NCBI RefSeq assembly: GCF_047263945.1
Contig: NZ_JBLAVB010000001.1
Coordinates: 372,001-436,000, forward strand
Reading direction: 5' to 3'
Source of the DNA: Rhodospirillum sp047263945
GTDB lineage: Bacteria; Pseudomonadota; Alphaproteobacteria; Rhodospirillales; Rhodospirillaceae
Length of the DNA stretch: 64,000 nt
The translations under genes were made by a program, and so were the position numbers. The notes under the pieces are model-generated. The model searched no databases. It saw nothing but the letters and a program-made list of their open reading frames with translations, and had not been told where the DNA came from. Positions 8,998-16,924 of the stretch are shown here, piece after piece; within the stretch, counting starts at the first letter, position 1; the number at the start of each line of letters is the position of its first letter.

Positions 8998-9804
8998 TTA
9001 CTCCCCGCTGCGTCCCCGCATCTTGTCAATGCTGAAGTGAATGGACGGGTCCAAGTAGCTGTTCATGCGGTCTTGGATATAGCGAGGGCTTTTCCGTTCG
9101 GCGAGAAGAGCCAAACCTTCCGCGACCAAGTAATTTCTATACCGAATAATCTCTTCCCTCTGTTTGATTTTCGAAGCTGCGGGAAGGAAGATCAATCGTG
9201 CGGCCAGCACGCCATAAAGGGTGGTCACCAGGGCCACGGCCAAGCCGGGGCCAAGCTGGCTGGGATCCGACCCCATGTTGTCGAGCATGATGATCAAACC
9301 GACAAGGGTACCGATCATACCAAAGGCTGGGGCCGTTGCGCCCATATTCTTTAGAATATCCGCTTGAACGACCTGACGCTGGAAGGTTGTCTCCACCGTA
9401 TTGGCCAGAATTTCCCGGACCTCCTGACCTGTGTAACCACTGACGACAAGATCAATCCCATATCCCAGGAATCGGTCCTGCTTGCGGACCTTTTGGGCGT
9501 CACTTTCCAAGCCCGGTAGACCGTTTTTCTGAATGATATAGCCCCAGCGGATGATGCGCCCCACCTCGTGGGTCAGAATGGCCCGGGAGATCTCGCTGTT
9601 GAACAGAATCGAACTCATCACCTTCAAGGCATTGAAGACGTACCTGGGCTCGAAGGAAATGAACGTCGCCGCAAATGTACCACCGAGCACCATGATAAAA
9701 CTCGGCCAATTCACGAAAAGGGCGTAGTTGTCCGTACTGAGAAGAATCGAGATGACGAAGAGGCCAAAGCCAGAAAGAACGCCAAGTATCGTCGCTAGGG
9801 ACAT
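8998..9804 (-). CDS. Stator protein of MotA/PomA type
   Basis: The product has 268 residues and four membrane segments (about 4-24, 33-52, 150-172 and 183-205), with a cytoplasmic loop between the second and third. It has the signature APAFGMIGTLVGLIIML before the third segment. Length and motif match PomA-like stators more closely than the longer E. coli MotA. Together with the following OmpA-domain protein it would form the ion-conducting stator of a flagellar motor or a related ion-driven motor. No flagellar genes are nearby, which is normal for stator genes. It is divergent from the adenylate cyclase gene, 145 bases apart. Confidence 0.9.
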   Translation of the reverse strand: MSLATILGVLSGFGLFVISILLSTDNYALFVNWPSFIMVLGGTFAATFISFEPRYVFNALKVMSSILFNSEISRAILTHEVGRIIRWGYIIQKNGLPGLESDAQKVRKQDRFLGYGIDLVVSGYTGQEVREILANTVETTFQRQVVQADILKNMGATAPAFGMIGTLVGLIIMLDNMGSDPSQLGPGLAVALVTTLYGVLAARLIFLPAASKIKQREEIIRYRNYLVAEGLALLAERKSPRYIQDRMNSYLDPSIHFSIDKMRGRSGE

Positions 9805-9949
9805 GCTGGTCCGCCAAATCCATGTTATCTTGATCCGAAGGCCTACCCCTCGGACGCAAGGGGCGCATCTCAGACCCCTGTCGGGCTTCCGGTGGTCCCC
9901 TTCAAGGCTGTGAGTTTATACACAAATTCTTATTGGGCAAGGGAAGGGG

Positions 9950-12355
9950 GTGAAATCCTTGGCGTTCTTGTCCATCTTCCAAAGGCGACTGAGACGTGTG
10001 GTGGATCAAAGAGGGGGTGGTTTGTTGTCGGGCAGCGTGAAGAAATCGGCTGAGCATAAGGACGATGGAAAAAGGCCAACCTCTCATGAAGGGGGGAGGG
10101 GGCGACCTTGGCGGGGGCGATTACGCAAAGTCATGACATCGCCCCGCCTATGGGCTTTCATCCTGCTGTGTGGCGCTGTGGCCCTGCGTTTGATAGATCC
10201 GGCGCCGGTGGAGTTCATGCGCTCCAAGACCTTCGATTTCTACCAGCGAATCCACCCGCGGACTGTCGATCAACGGCTGGTCACCATCGTTGATTTGGAT
10301 GATCGATCAATGGAGGAACTGGGACAATGGCCTTGGCCTCGAACGATTCTTGCTGATCTGGTGAACAAGATTTCTGCCATGCATCCCGCCGTTATCGGTT
10401 TCGATATTGTCTTTCCGGAACCGGACCGAACTTCACCCGAACGGTTGCTCGAAAGTGTCATCGGCAAGGATCCGGCGATTCGCGAGCGGTTGGAAGCCCT
10501 TCCGGACAATGACCAGATCTTTGCTCAAGCAATTGAGGGGGCTCGGGTGGTAACGGGGATGGCGCCGTCGGTGAACACCAGCCAGAGTCAGACCGTTGAC
10601 AGGCCGTCGAGTTCCATCGCCATTCTGGGGCATAACGTCCTGGATTATCTGACCGACTATCCCCGCATGCTGTTCAATCTCCCTGAATTCGACAAGGCCG
10701 CAAAGGGCCATGGGGTCTTCATCGTCGAAGGGGAGCTGGATGGCATTGTGCGTCGCGTTCCAATGGCCATTCAGGCGTTGGATGCCCAGCAGGTATACCC
10801 GACCTTGTCCATAGAAATGGTCCGGGTGGCCATGAATGCTTCCACAATGTTGCTTCGGGGGAAACGGGATGGAACATTGCAGGGGGTGGAGGACATGGTT
10901 CTGAAGACGCGTCTGCCCAATGGGAAAGTTTTTCAACTGACCGTCCCCCTGGATCAGGCCGGGCGATTCCATGTCTTTTTTTCCAAGCGGGACGAAAAAA
11001 AGTACGTCAGTGCGGTTGACGTTCTTCGTGGTACGGCTTCGCCGGATATGTTCACCAATAAGTTTGTGATTCTCGGAACGTCTGCGGTGGGCATGCTCGA
11101 TATCAAAGCCACGCCAACGGAAAATTTCCTTCCCGGAGTGGAAGTTCATGCCAATATTATCGAGAACATGCTGACCGGCCAAATGCTCAAGCGGTCTAGA
11201 AATGCCTTGGACCTGGAAGCCTGGGGGACTCTTGCTGTTGGATTACTGCTGATCGTTCTGGTCCCCATGATCGGTGCCCGTTGGACCCTCCTGCTGCTGC
11301 TTGTCCTGCTGGTAACAACGGGGGTTGGGTCCTTTACACTTTACAGGGAAAACTTGCAGCTTTACGATCCGGTTTTTCCTGGTTTGGTGGCGCTGTTGCT
11401 TTATATGTTCCTTACGTATATGGGGTACACCCGAGAGGAAGCCCAGCGGCGTCAAGTGCGGAACGCCTTTTCCCACTACATGTCCCCGGCTTTAGTCGAA
11501 CGTCTGGCCGACGACCCTTCGCGCCTGCGGTTGGGCGGGGAAATGCGCGAAATGACGCTGATGTTCTGCGATGTCCGTGGTTTCACCACCATTTCCGAGT
11601 TGTTCGACGCAGAGGGCTTAACCCGCCTGATCAACCGCTTCCTCACCCCCATGACCGATGTGATCCTGGACCGTCGCGGGACCATCGATAAATACATGGG
11701 GGACTGCATCATGGCGTTCTGGAATGCCCCCTTGGACGATGGGGAGCATGCCCGCAATGCATGCCTGTCGGCCTTGGAAATGAAAGCGCGTCTGGCCGTG
11801 TTGAACCAGATCCTGGAAAAGGAAGCCCAGGAGGAGGGGCGTCGCCACATACCGTTGAATATCGGTATTGGCGTGAACACGGGCATTGCCTGCGTTGGTA
11901 ATATGGGCTCGGATCAACGCTTCGATTATTCGGTCTTGGGAGATAACGTCAATCTCGCCTCCCGCTTGGAAGGGCAATCCAAAACCTATGGTGTGACCTC
12001 TGTCCTGGGGGAAAATACGGCCCGACTGGTTCCGGACATGGCGGTTCTGGAGCTTGATCTGATTCGCGTGAAGGGTAAGACCGTGCCCGTGCGTATTTTT
12101 GGCCTTTTGGGAGACGAGACCCTGGTCGCCATGGAGGATTTCCAGACCCTTCGACATACCCATGCCGCCATGCTAGAGGCGTATCGGGGGATGCGTTGGG
12201 CCGAGGCGCAGAGTTTGATCGAAGCCTGTCGTCTTATCTTGCCTGAGTTGAGCCTTCAGGGGCTTTATGACCTATACGACGGAAGAGTTGCGGCTTACCT
12301 GGAAGCTGCTCCGCCCGACGATTGGGACGGCGTTTATGTAGCCCTGACCAAATAA
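9950..12355 (+). CDS. CHASE2-domain adenylate/guanylate cyclase (class III)
   Basis: An 801-residue membrane protein: a basic cytoplasmic start, one membrane helix near residue 65-82, a periplasmic CHASE2 sensor (about 90-390), three membrane helices (about 420-505) and a class III cyclase domain (about 530-720). The catalytic domain keeps the metal ligands FCDVRGFT and MGDCIMAFW, the Lys in DKYMGD and FDYSVLGDNVNLASRLE, so it should be active. The pattern favours cAMP, but cGMP cannot be excluded. The start is uncertain: GTG 9950 follows a purine-rich GGGAAGGGG, and later starts such as ATG 10133 would drop most of the charged N-terminus. The GGDEF/EAL gene follows 270 bases downstream. Confidence 0.9.
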   Translation: MKSLAFLSIFQRRLRRVVDQRGGGLLSGSVKKSAEHKDDGKRPTSHEGGRGRPWRGRLRKVMTSPRLWAFILLCGAVALRLIDPAPVEFMRSKTFDFYQRIHPRTVDQRLVTIVDLDDRSMEELGQWPWPRTILADLVNKISAMHPAVIGFDIVFPEPDRTSPERLLESVIGKDPAIRERLEALPDNDQIFAQAIEGARVVTGMAPSVNTSQSQTVDRPSSSIAILGHNVLDYLTDYPRMLFNLPEFDKAAKGHGVFIVEGELDGIVRRVPMAIQALDAQQVYPTLSIEMVRVAMNASTMLLRGKRDGTLQGVEDMVLKTRLPNGKVFQLTVPLDQAGRFHVFFSKRDEKKYVSAVDVLRGTASPDMFTNKFVILGTSAVGMLDIKATPTENFLPGVEVHANIIENMLTGQMLKRSRNALDLEAWGTLAVGLLLIVLVPMIGARWTLLLLLVLLVTTGVGSFTLYRENLQLYDPVFPGLVALLLYMFLTYMGYTREEAQRRQVRNAFSHYMSPALVERLADDPSRLRLGGEMREMTLMFCDVRGFTTISELFDAEGLTRLINRFLTPMTDVILDRRGTIDKYMGDCIMAFWNAPLDDGEHARNACLSALEMKARLAVLNQILEKEAQEEGRRHIPLNIGIGVNTGIACVGNMGSDQRFDYSVLGDNVNLASRLEGQSKTYGVTSVLGENTARLVPDMAVLELDLIRVKGKTVPVRIFGLLGDETLVAMEDFQTLRHTHAAMLEAYRGMRWAEAQSLIEACRLILPELSLQGLYDLYDGRVAAYLEAAPPDDWDGVYVALTK

Positions 12356-12626
12356 CACAGGGGGAATGCAGGCTTTTTCGGCTCGGAAGGTGGCTTTCCA
12401 TTTGCGCTGGATAATAGATCACGGGATATTGTCTGGGTACCGTTCTGGTCTGGCTGACTGCACTAGACCTGCGTTGGCCGTCAGTGCATTGGGCGTTTCT
12501 TGGTTTCGGGGTGCCAGGAACGCTATTTTTAAGGTTGTCTTTATCCCTTGTTCTGGCCCTCGTTGTGGTTTGGATATGCACGGTGCTTCTTTTGGTTTGC
12601 TTCCATCCCCAAGGGGGAACTAGGTG

Positions 12627-15353
12627 ATGACGACGGCCTATCTGAATCTCTTGGGAGGGTTGGTTGCGGCAGGCGCCCTTCTGATAGCCCTTTTGACCGT
12701 TCTTTATGTGTTTAACCGCCAGCGGAGGGTGGTCGAGGCTCAGTTGCGGGAGGCCGAGCGGGAAGCAGATGAGGCGAGGGCGGAAAGCGGCCGTTACCAA
12801 TCCCTGATCGAGGGGATGGCCGATGGGCTTTTGACATTGGATGGGGCGGGGCGGATTTTGTCGGCGAACGTCGCAGCGACGCGTATCTTGGGGCGATCCA
12901 CTGATATGCTGATCCAGTCAAATCTGCAGACCCATATTCCCGAATTTGATCCGGCCTGGCGGTATGAGAACAGTGCGGCCAAGCGCTCCAAGGAGGGAGC
13001 GGAGCTTGTGGTGATGGCGCGTTTGCCTGACGGGCACTCTTTGCCGGTCGCCCTGGCCGTGACCCCACTGGCTATTGAGAACGGCGAAGGGGGGTTGGTT
13101 ACCCTACGGGATCGGCGGGAGCAGACCCTGGGTGAGGAGATGGACGGTATATCCCGCTCCATTGATACCCATTTGCTCCTTGGAACCCAACTGGAAGGGG
13201 TGGCGGCGGAAGTCTGCGACCGAGTCGCCAAACTGTTTGAGGCTTCCGCAGTCTGGATGGCCGTTCTGGAGCCACGGGGAGGGCATCGGGTCGTTGGCTG
13301 CGGCGGTCCCCGAATGCCAGAGACGAGAGATATGGTGGAGACCGTTCAGGGAGACGGCTTCGCCAAGGTCGACCCGGCGGGCATGGCTTGGCGCCTTGGC
13401 CGTACCCAGGTTCTGGAGCACATCGATCCCATGGGGGCGGCTGTGGCCCCCTGGATCCGGGCTTGTGGATGTGAATCCGTTCTTTGTTTGCCGCTTTGGG
13501 CGGAAAACACGGTCAGCGGTATTCTTACCCTGGGTTTCAATCGGGATATTTTGCCTCCCATTGCTCGGCGGCGGTTGGAGGTTCTTGCCAATCGTCTGGG
13601 TGCGGCGCTGCGGACCATCCGCGATCAAGCCCGTTTGCGCTTGCAATCCACCGCGATGAGTGCGGCGGCCAACGCCATTTTCATCACCAACGCAGACGGC
13701 CAGATCGAATGGGTCAATGAAGCCTTCACCCGCCTGTCGGGCTTCACGGCAGAGGAAGTTCTGGATCAAACGCCCAATCTTCTGAAATCGGGCGAGCAGC
13801 AGCCGGAGGTCTATGCGGAACTGTGGGCGGCGATCAAACGGGGCCGGGTCTGGCGGGGGGAGTTGACCGAGCGACGCAAGGATGGCAGGACCTATGTGGT
13901 GGACCAAACAGTTACGCCCATCCTGAATGATAGCGGTCAAGTGACCCATTACGTGGCTGTCCATGAAGATGTGACTGCCCGCAAGAAAGCTGAGGAGCGG
14001 GTTCGCTACCTATCCAACTACGATACCCTGACGCGTTTGCCCAATCGGGTCCTCTTCAGAGATCGCCTCTATCAGGCTGTGGTCCAGGCTCGGCGAGGGC
14101 ATGCGGGGATAGCGGTGATGTTCATCGATCTGGACCATTTCAGCCGGGTGAATGATACCCTGGGTCATGCCGCCGGTGATCAAATGTTGATGACCATCGC
14201 CTCGCGTATCAATGCGGCAGCGGAAGAAGCCGATACGGTTGCCCGGGTGGGCGGAGACGAATTCGCTCTGATCCAGACCGGTGTTACCAGCGCCGAGACC
14301 GCCTCGGCCCTCGCTCGCCGTTTGATTGAGGTCATCCAAACCCCAGTGGATTTGGGCTCTCAGGAGGTGCGGGTGGGGGCCAATGTGGGGATTGCGATCT
14401 ACCCTCAGGATGGCACGGATCCGGACAATTTAATGAAGAACGCGGATATGGCTATGTACCGGGCCATCAAATCCGAAGATGACAATTGTTCCTTCTTTTC
14501 CACGGAAATGAATGCCGAGGCAGCCGTCCGATTGGGTCTGGAAGGGGATTTGCGTCGTGCCCTGGACAATGATGACGAACTGCATCTGCACTTTCAAATC
14601 CAATACGGCCTGGAAACGGGAGAGCCCAAGGGGGTGGAAGCCCTGGTCCGTTGGCAGCATCCCGAACTGGGTGCCATACCCCCCTACCGGTTCATTCCTG
14701 TCGCAGAGGATAGCGGTCTGATCCATGACCTTGGGGACTGGGTGCTGAACCAAGCCCTTATGGAGTATGCGCGCTGGCGTGCCGCTGGGGCAGCCCCCCT
14801 GACGATGGCGGTGAACATTTCGGCGGTGCAGTTCCGTCAAAAGGGTTTGGTGGAGCGGGTCACGGCGTTGTTGGCTGAACATGGGGTTGATCCCCATGAT
14901 CTGGAGATGGAACTGACGGAAAGCATGTTGATGCAGGATGCCGAACAGGCAGTGAACCTGCTGAATGACCTGTCAAGGGCCGGGATCCGTTTGGCCATCG
15001 ACGATTTCGGGACGGGGTACTCCTCACTGAGTTACCTCAAGCAGTTTCGGGTGGATAAACTGAAAGTGGACCAGTCCTTTGTCCGCCATGTGACGGATGG
15101 CGGTAACGACGCCGTGATCGCCCGTGCCATCATCAATCTGGGACACAGTCTGGGTCTGGAAGTCATCGCCGAAGGTGTGGAGGAAGAAGGCCAGCTTGCC
15201 TATATGCGCGACGAAGGCTGTGACGTGATCCAGGGCTTTTTGCTCGCCCGGCCAGAGTCGGGAGACAAGGTGCTGGAGGTGCTGCTCAACGCCCAGGGAC
15301 GACGGGAGATGGCCGCTCGAATTCGGGATGGTATTCTTCAGGTGGAGGCATAG
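12627..15353 (+). CDS. PAS-GAF-PAS-GGDEF-EAL cyclic di-GMP signalling protein
   Basis: The 908-residue product has an N-terminal membrane helix (about 5-30), a short coiled coil, a PAS domain (about 60-170), a GAF-like domain (about 185-335), a second PAS with a PAC tail (about 345-460), a GGDEF domain (about 475-640) and an EAL domain (about 645-895). The cyclase motif GGDEF and the phosphodiesterase motifs EALVRW, ELTESMLM, IDDFGTGYSSL and KVDQSF are intact, so both synthesis and breakdown of c-di-GMP are possible. Start choice: ATG 12627 with AAGGGGG upstream; GTG 12624 is possible. The 268 bases before it show no gene I would support. It is the second messenger enzyme in a row after the CHASE2 cyclase. 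Confidence 0.93.
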   Translation: MTTAYLNLLGGLVAAGALLIALLTVLYVFNRQRRVVEAQLREAEREADEARAESGRYQSLIEGMADGLLTLDGAGRILSANVAATRILGRSTDMLIQSNLQTHIPEFDPAWRYENSAAKRSKEGAELVVMARLPDGHSLPVALAVTPLAIENGEGGLVTLRDRREQTLGEEMDGISRSIDTHLLLGTQLEGVAAEVCDRVAKLFEASAVWMAVLEPRGGHRVVGCGGPRMPETRDMVETVQGDGFAKVDPAGMAWRLGRTQVLEHIDPMGAAVAPWIRACGCESVLCLPLWAENTVSGILTLGFNRDILPPIARRRLEVLANRLGAALRTIRDQARLRLQSTAMSAAANAIFITNADGQIEWVNEAFTRLSGFTAEEVLDQTPNLLKSGEQQPEVYAELWAAIKRGRVWRGELTERRKDGRTYVVDQTVTPILNDSGQVTHYVAVHEDVTARKKAEERVRYLSNYDTLTRLPNRVLFRDRLYQAVVQARRGHAGIAVMFIDLDHFSRVNDTLGHAAGDQMLMTIASRINAAAEEADTVARVGGDEFALIQTGVTSAETASALARRLIEVIQTPVDLGSQEVRVGANVGIAIYPQDGTDPDNLMKNADMAMYRAIKSEDDNCSFFSTEMNAEAAVRLGLEGDLRRALDNDDELHLHFQIQYGLETGEPKGVEALVRWQHPELGAIPPYRFIPVAEDSGLIHDLGDWVLNQALMEYARWRAAGAAPLTMAVNISAVQFRQKGLVERVTALLAEHGVDPHDLEMELTESMLMQDAEQAVNLLNDLSRAGIRLAIDDFGTGYSSLSYLKQFRVDKLKVDQSFVRHVTDGGNDAVIARAIINLGHSLGLEVIAEGVEEEGQLAYMRDEGCDVIQGFLLARPESGDKVLEVLLNAQGRREMAARIRDGILQVEA

Positions 15354-15462
15354 AACCGTGCTGCGATGAACTGGCTGGAGCAAGGGAACATCGCATCATC
15401 GCAAAACATTGTTTTGCTCTAAGATTTTGTTTTATCTCTGTCTCCTTGAAAAAATAAGAAAC

Positions 15463-15595
15463 GCGGGGCTTTGCCCCGCTCCCCACCGGAGCCTGAGGCC
15501 CCGGACCCCCATTTGGGATCAAGGGGTCCGCAGACCCTTTGCGGGTCTGGGCAGAGCCCAGAAACTGCGAAGCACAGTTTCCGGATTTTCGAGGA
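15463..15595 (+). repeat. Dispersed palindromic repeat, family A (copy 1)
   Basis: A run of stem-loops: GCGGGGC/GCCCCGC, GGCCTGAGGCCCC, GGGTCCGCAGACCC, CTGGGCAGAGCCCAG and AAACTGCGAAGCACAGTTT, ending CCGGATTTTCGAGGA. The same ordered modules recur at 34690-34824 and, inverted, at 61541-61650. It lies between the GGDEF/EAL gene and the convergent gene at 15629. Confidence 0.85.
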
Positions 15596-15628
15596 AACGG
15601 TGTATATCGCATTTTGGGTAGGTTGCGA

Positions 15629-16606
15629 TCAAACCAGGATATTGATGGAAGACGGTGCTGTCACAATCGCGTTCAGCCCGCCTAACCCCTTCAGGAAGGT
15701 ATCGACCTTCTGCAAAGCCTGTTGACCTTGATCCACGACGTTTTGCGTTTCCGCATCATCCGTTTCTTTCAGCTTGCGCTTTGCGGTTTCCAAGATGGAT
15801 TTAAGCGCGTTCTTTATCTTGTCGACGGTCGAGGCGAAATCTGCATCGGCTTTGGCGTCTCCAAAAGCCTCTTTCCTTTTCGCGATTTCCGCATTGAGCT
15901 TCTCTTGAATGGCTCTGAGGGTCGCTTGCTCTTCTGTCGAACCGGTTCCCTCGTCCGATGAGCCGTCTGGAACGCTGTTTCCACTGCCGTCGGTCGCAGA
16001 GTCTGGGTGAGACGGGGTGGCCCCATTTTTCGACTCGACAGGCGCTGGCACTGTGGAACCTGCCGCAGTCTCGATATTGCTGCTGATTCCTGTGGCGGCG
16101 ACGTCGTTTTGCGTCGCGGCGGGAAGAGGCGATGGGGCAGAGGCGTCTGATGAAACCGGAGCGGAAACGCTTGAGGACATGGTCGGCTGGCTCACGTTGG
16201 CCCCACTGACAGAGAGCCCGACTCCTCCACCGGAGTATTGCTGCACGGCAGAGGAGAGTTCCTTGGCCAATTGAGCGGCTTGTCTGGCGGCCGCTTCCGG
16301 ATTGATGTTCGCCAGCATGCGCAGGGCCTGCAGTTTTTGTTTTATTTCCTCGATTTTCTCGCGAGCTCTCGCTTTTCGTTGCTCGGACGGGTCGGGTGTC
16401 GATGCAATAAAGTTTTGCAGCACCCGATCCCGGGTATCCAGACGATCCTCCAACGCCTTCGCCTTTTCAGGATCCGTATCCTTAAGGGCCTTTAGAATGT
16501 TCGTTTCGGCAGCGCTCCTTGTGGATTGGCGATTATCAGAGGAAGATCGAGCGCCCAGCATCAGAAGCGAAGACGGAAATGGCGTGGGAGCGGATATGGA
16601 GGTCAT
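15629..16606 (-). CDS. Unrecognised helical protein, Lys/Glu-rich with Ser/Pro/Ala middle
   Basis: I do not recognise a family. The 325-residue product has a Ser/Pro/Ala-rich start, a charged helical part (about 30-120, rich in Lys, Arg, Glu, Ala), a low-complexity Ser/Ala/Pro/Thr middle (about 125-220) and a second charged helical part (about 225-310). It ends in a hydrophobic tail, LNAIVTAPSSINILV. There is no signal peptide, membrane helix or cysteine motif. I chose the ATG at 16606, which has GGAAGGA 7 bases upstream. It is flanked on both sides by repeat elements and has no operon partner, so context gives no hint of role. Confidence 0.65.
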   Translation of the reverse strand: MTSISAPTPFPSSLLMLGARSSSDNRQSTRSAAETNILKALKDTDPEKAKALEDRLDTRDRVLQNFIASTPDPSEQRKARAREKIEEIKQKLQALRMLANINPEAAARQAAQLAKELSSAVQQYSGGGVGLSVSGANVSQPTMSSSVSAPVSSDASAPSPLPAATQNDVAATGISSNIETAAGSTVPAPVESKNGATPSHPDSATDGSGNSVPDGSSDEGTGSTEEQATLRAIQEKLNAEIAKRKEAFGDAKADADFASTVDKIKNALKSILETAKRKLKETDDAETQNVVDQGQQALQKVDTFLKGLGGLNAIVTAPSSINILV

Positions 16607-16712
16607 GACGGAGTCCTTCCTTGGCGATTGACAGCTCCAATTCACTTTTCTAGCGAACCTTCAACGTTCCATCCTATCAGAGAAGGCTGTGCACAAGGAG
16701 AGTGTATTTTTC

Positions 16713-16892
16713 CACAGTACACCACAGTGTCTTGTATTTTTGGGCGATCGCCCAAGCCCCTTTGGGGGCACATGTCTCCAACCCCCCATTTCTCTTTTAT
16801 AAATGAGAGCCCGGGGTCTGGGGCCTTTCCGGCCCCAGTGGGGGACAGGGCAAAGCCCCGTGATGGGAAAACACATCCTGTCGTGTAGCGTG
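16713..16892 (-). repeat. Element with terminal inverted repeats, family B (copy 1)
   Basis: The left end reads CACAGTACACCACAG; the complement of the right end reads CACGCTACACGACAG. Inside are the module TTGGGCGATCGCCCAA and a piece of family A (GGGGCTTTGCCC-like stem, GGGGCC/GGCCCC stem). Relative to the other two copies it lies inverted. Together with flanking bases it fills the gene-free stretch 16607-16924; nothing else is seen there. Confidence 0.75.
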
Positions 16893-16924
16893 GTGCTTTT
16901 CGCTTTGTGCCTCCCTTCCTGGGG

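Noticed and set aside
12366..12623. 85-codon open frame directly ahead of the GGDEF-EAL gene
   Set aside because: No ribosome-binding site, no recognisable domain and a composition (Trp, Cys, Arg scattered) typical of chance frames. Its stop next to the following start is likely coincidence.
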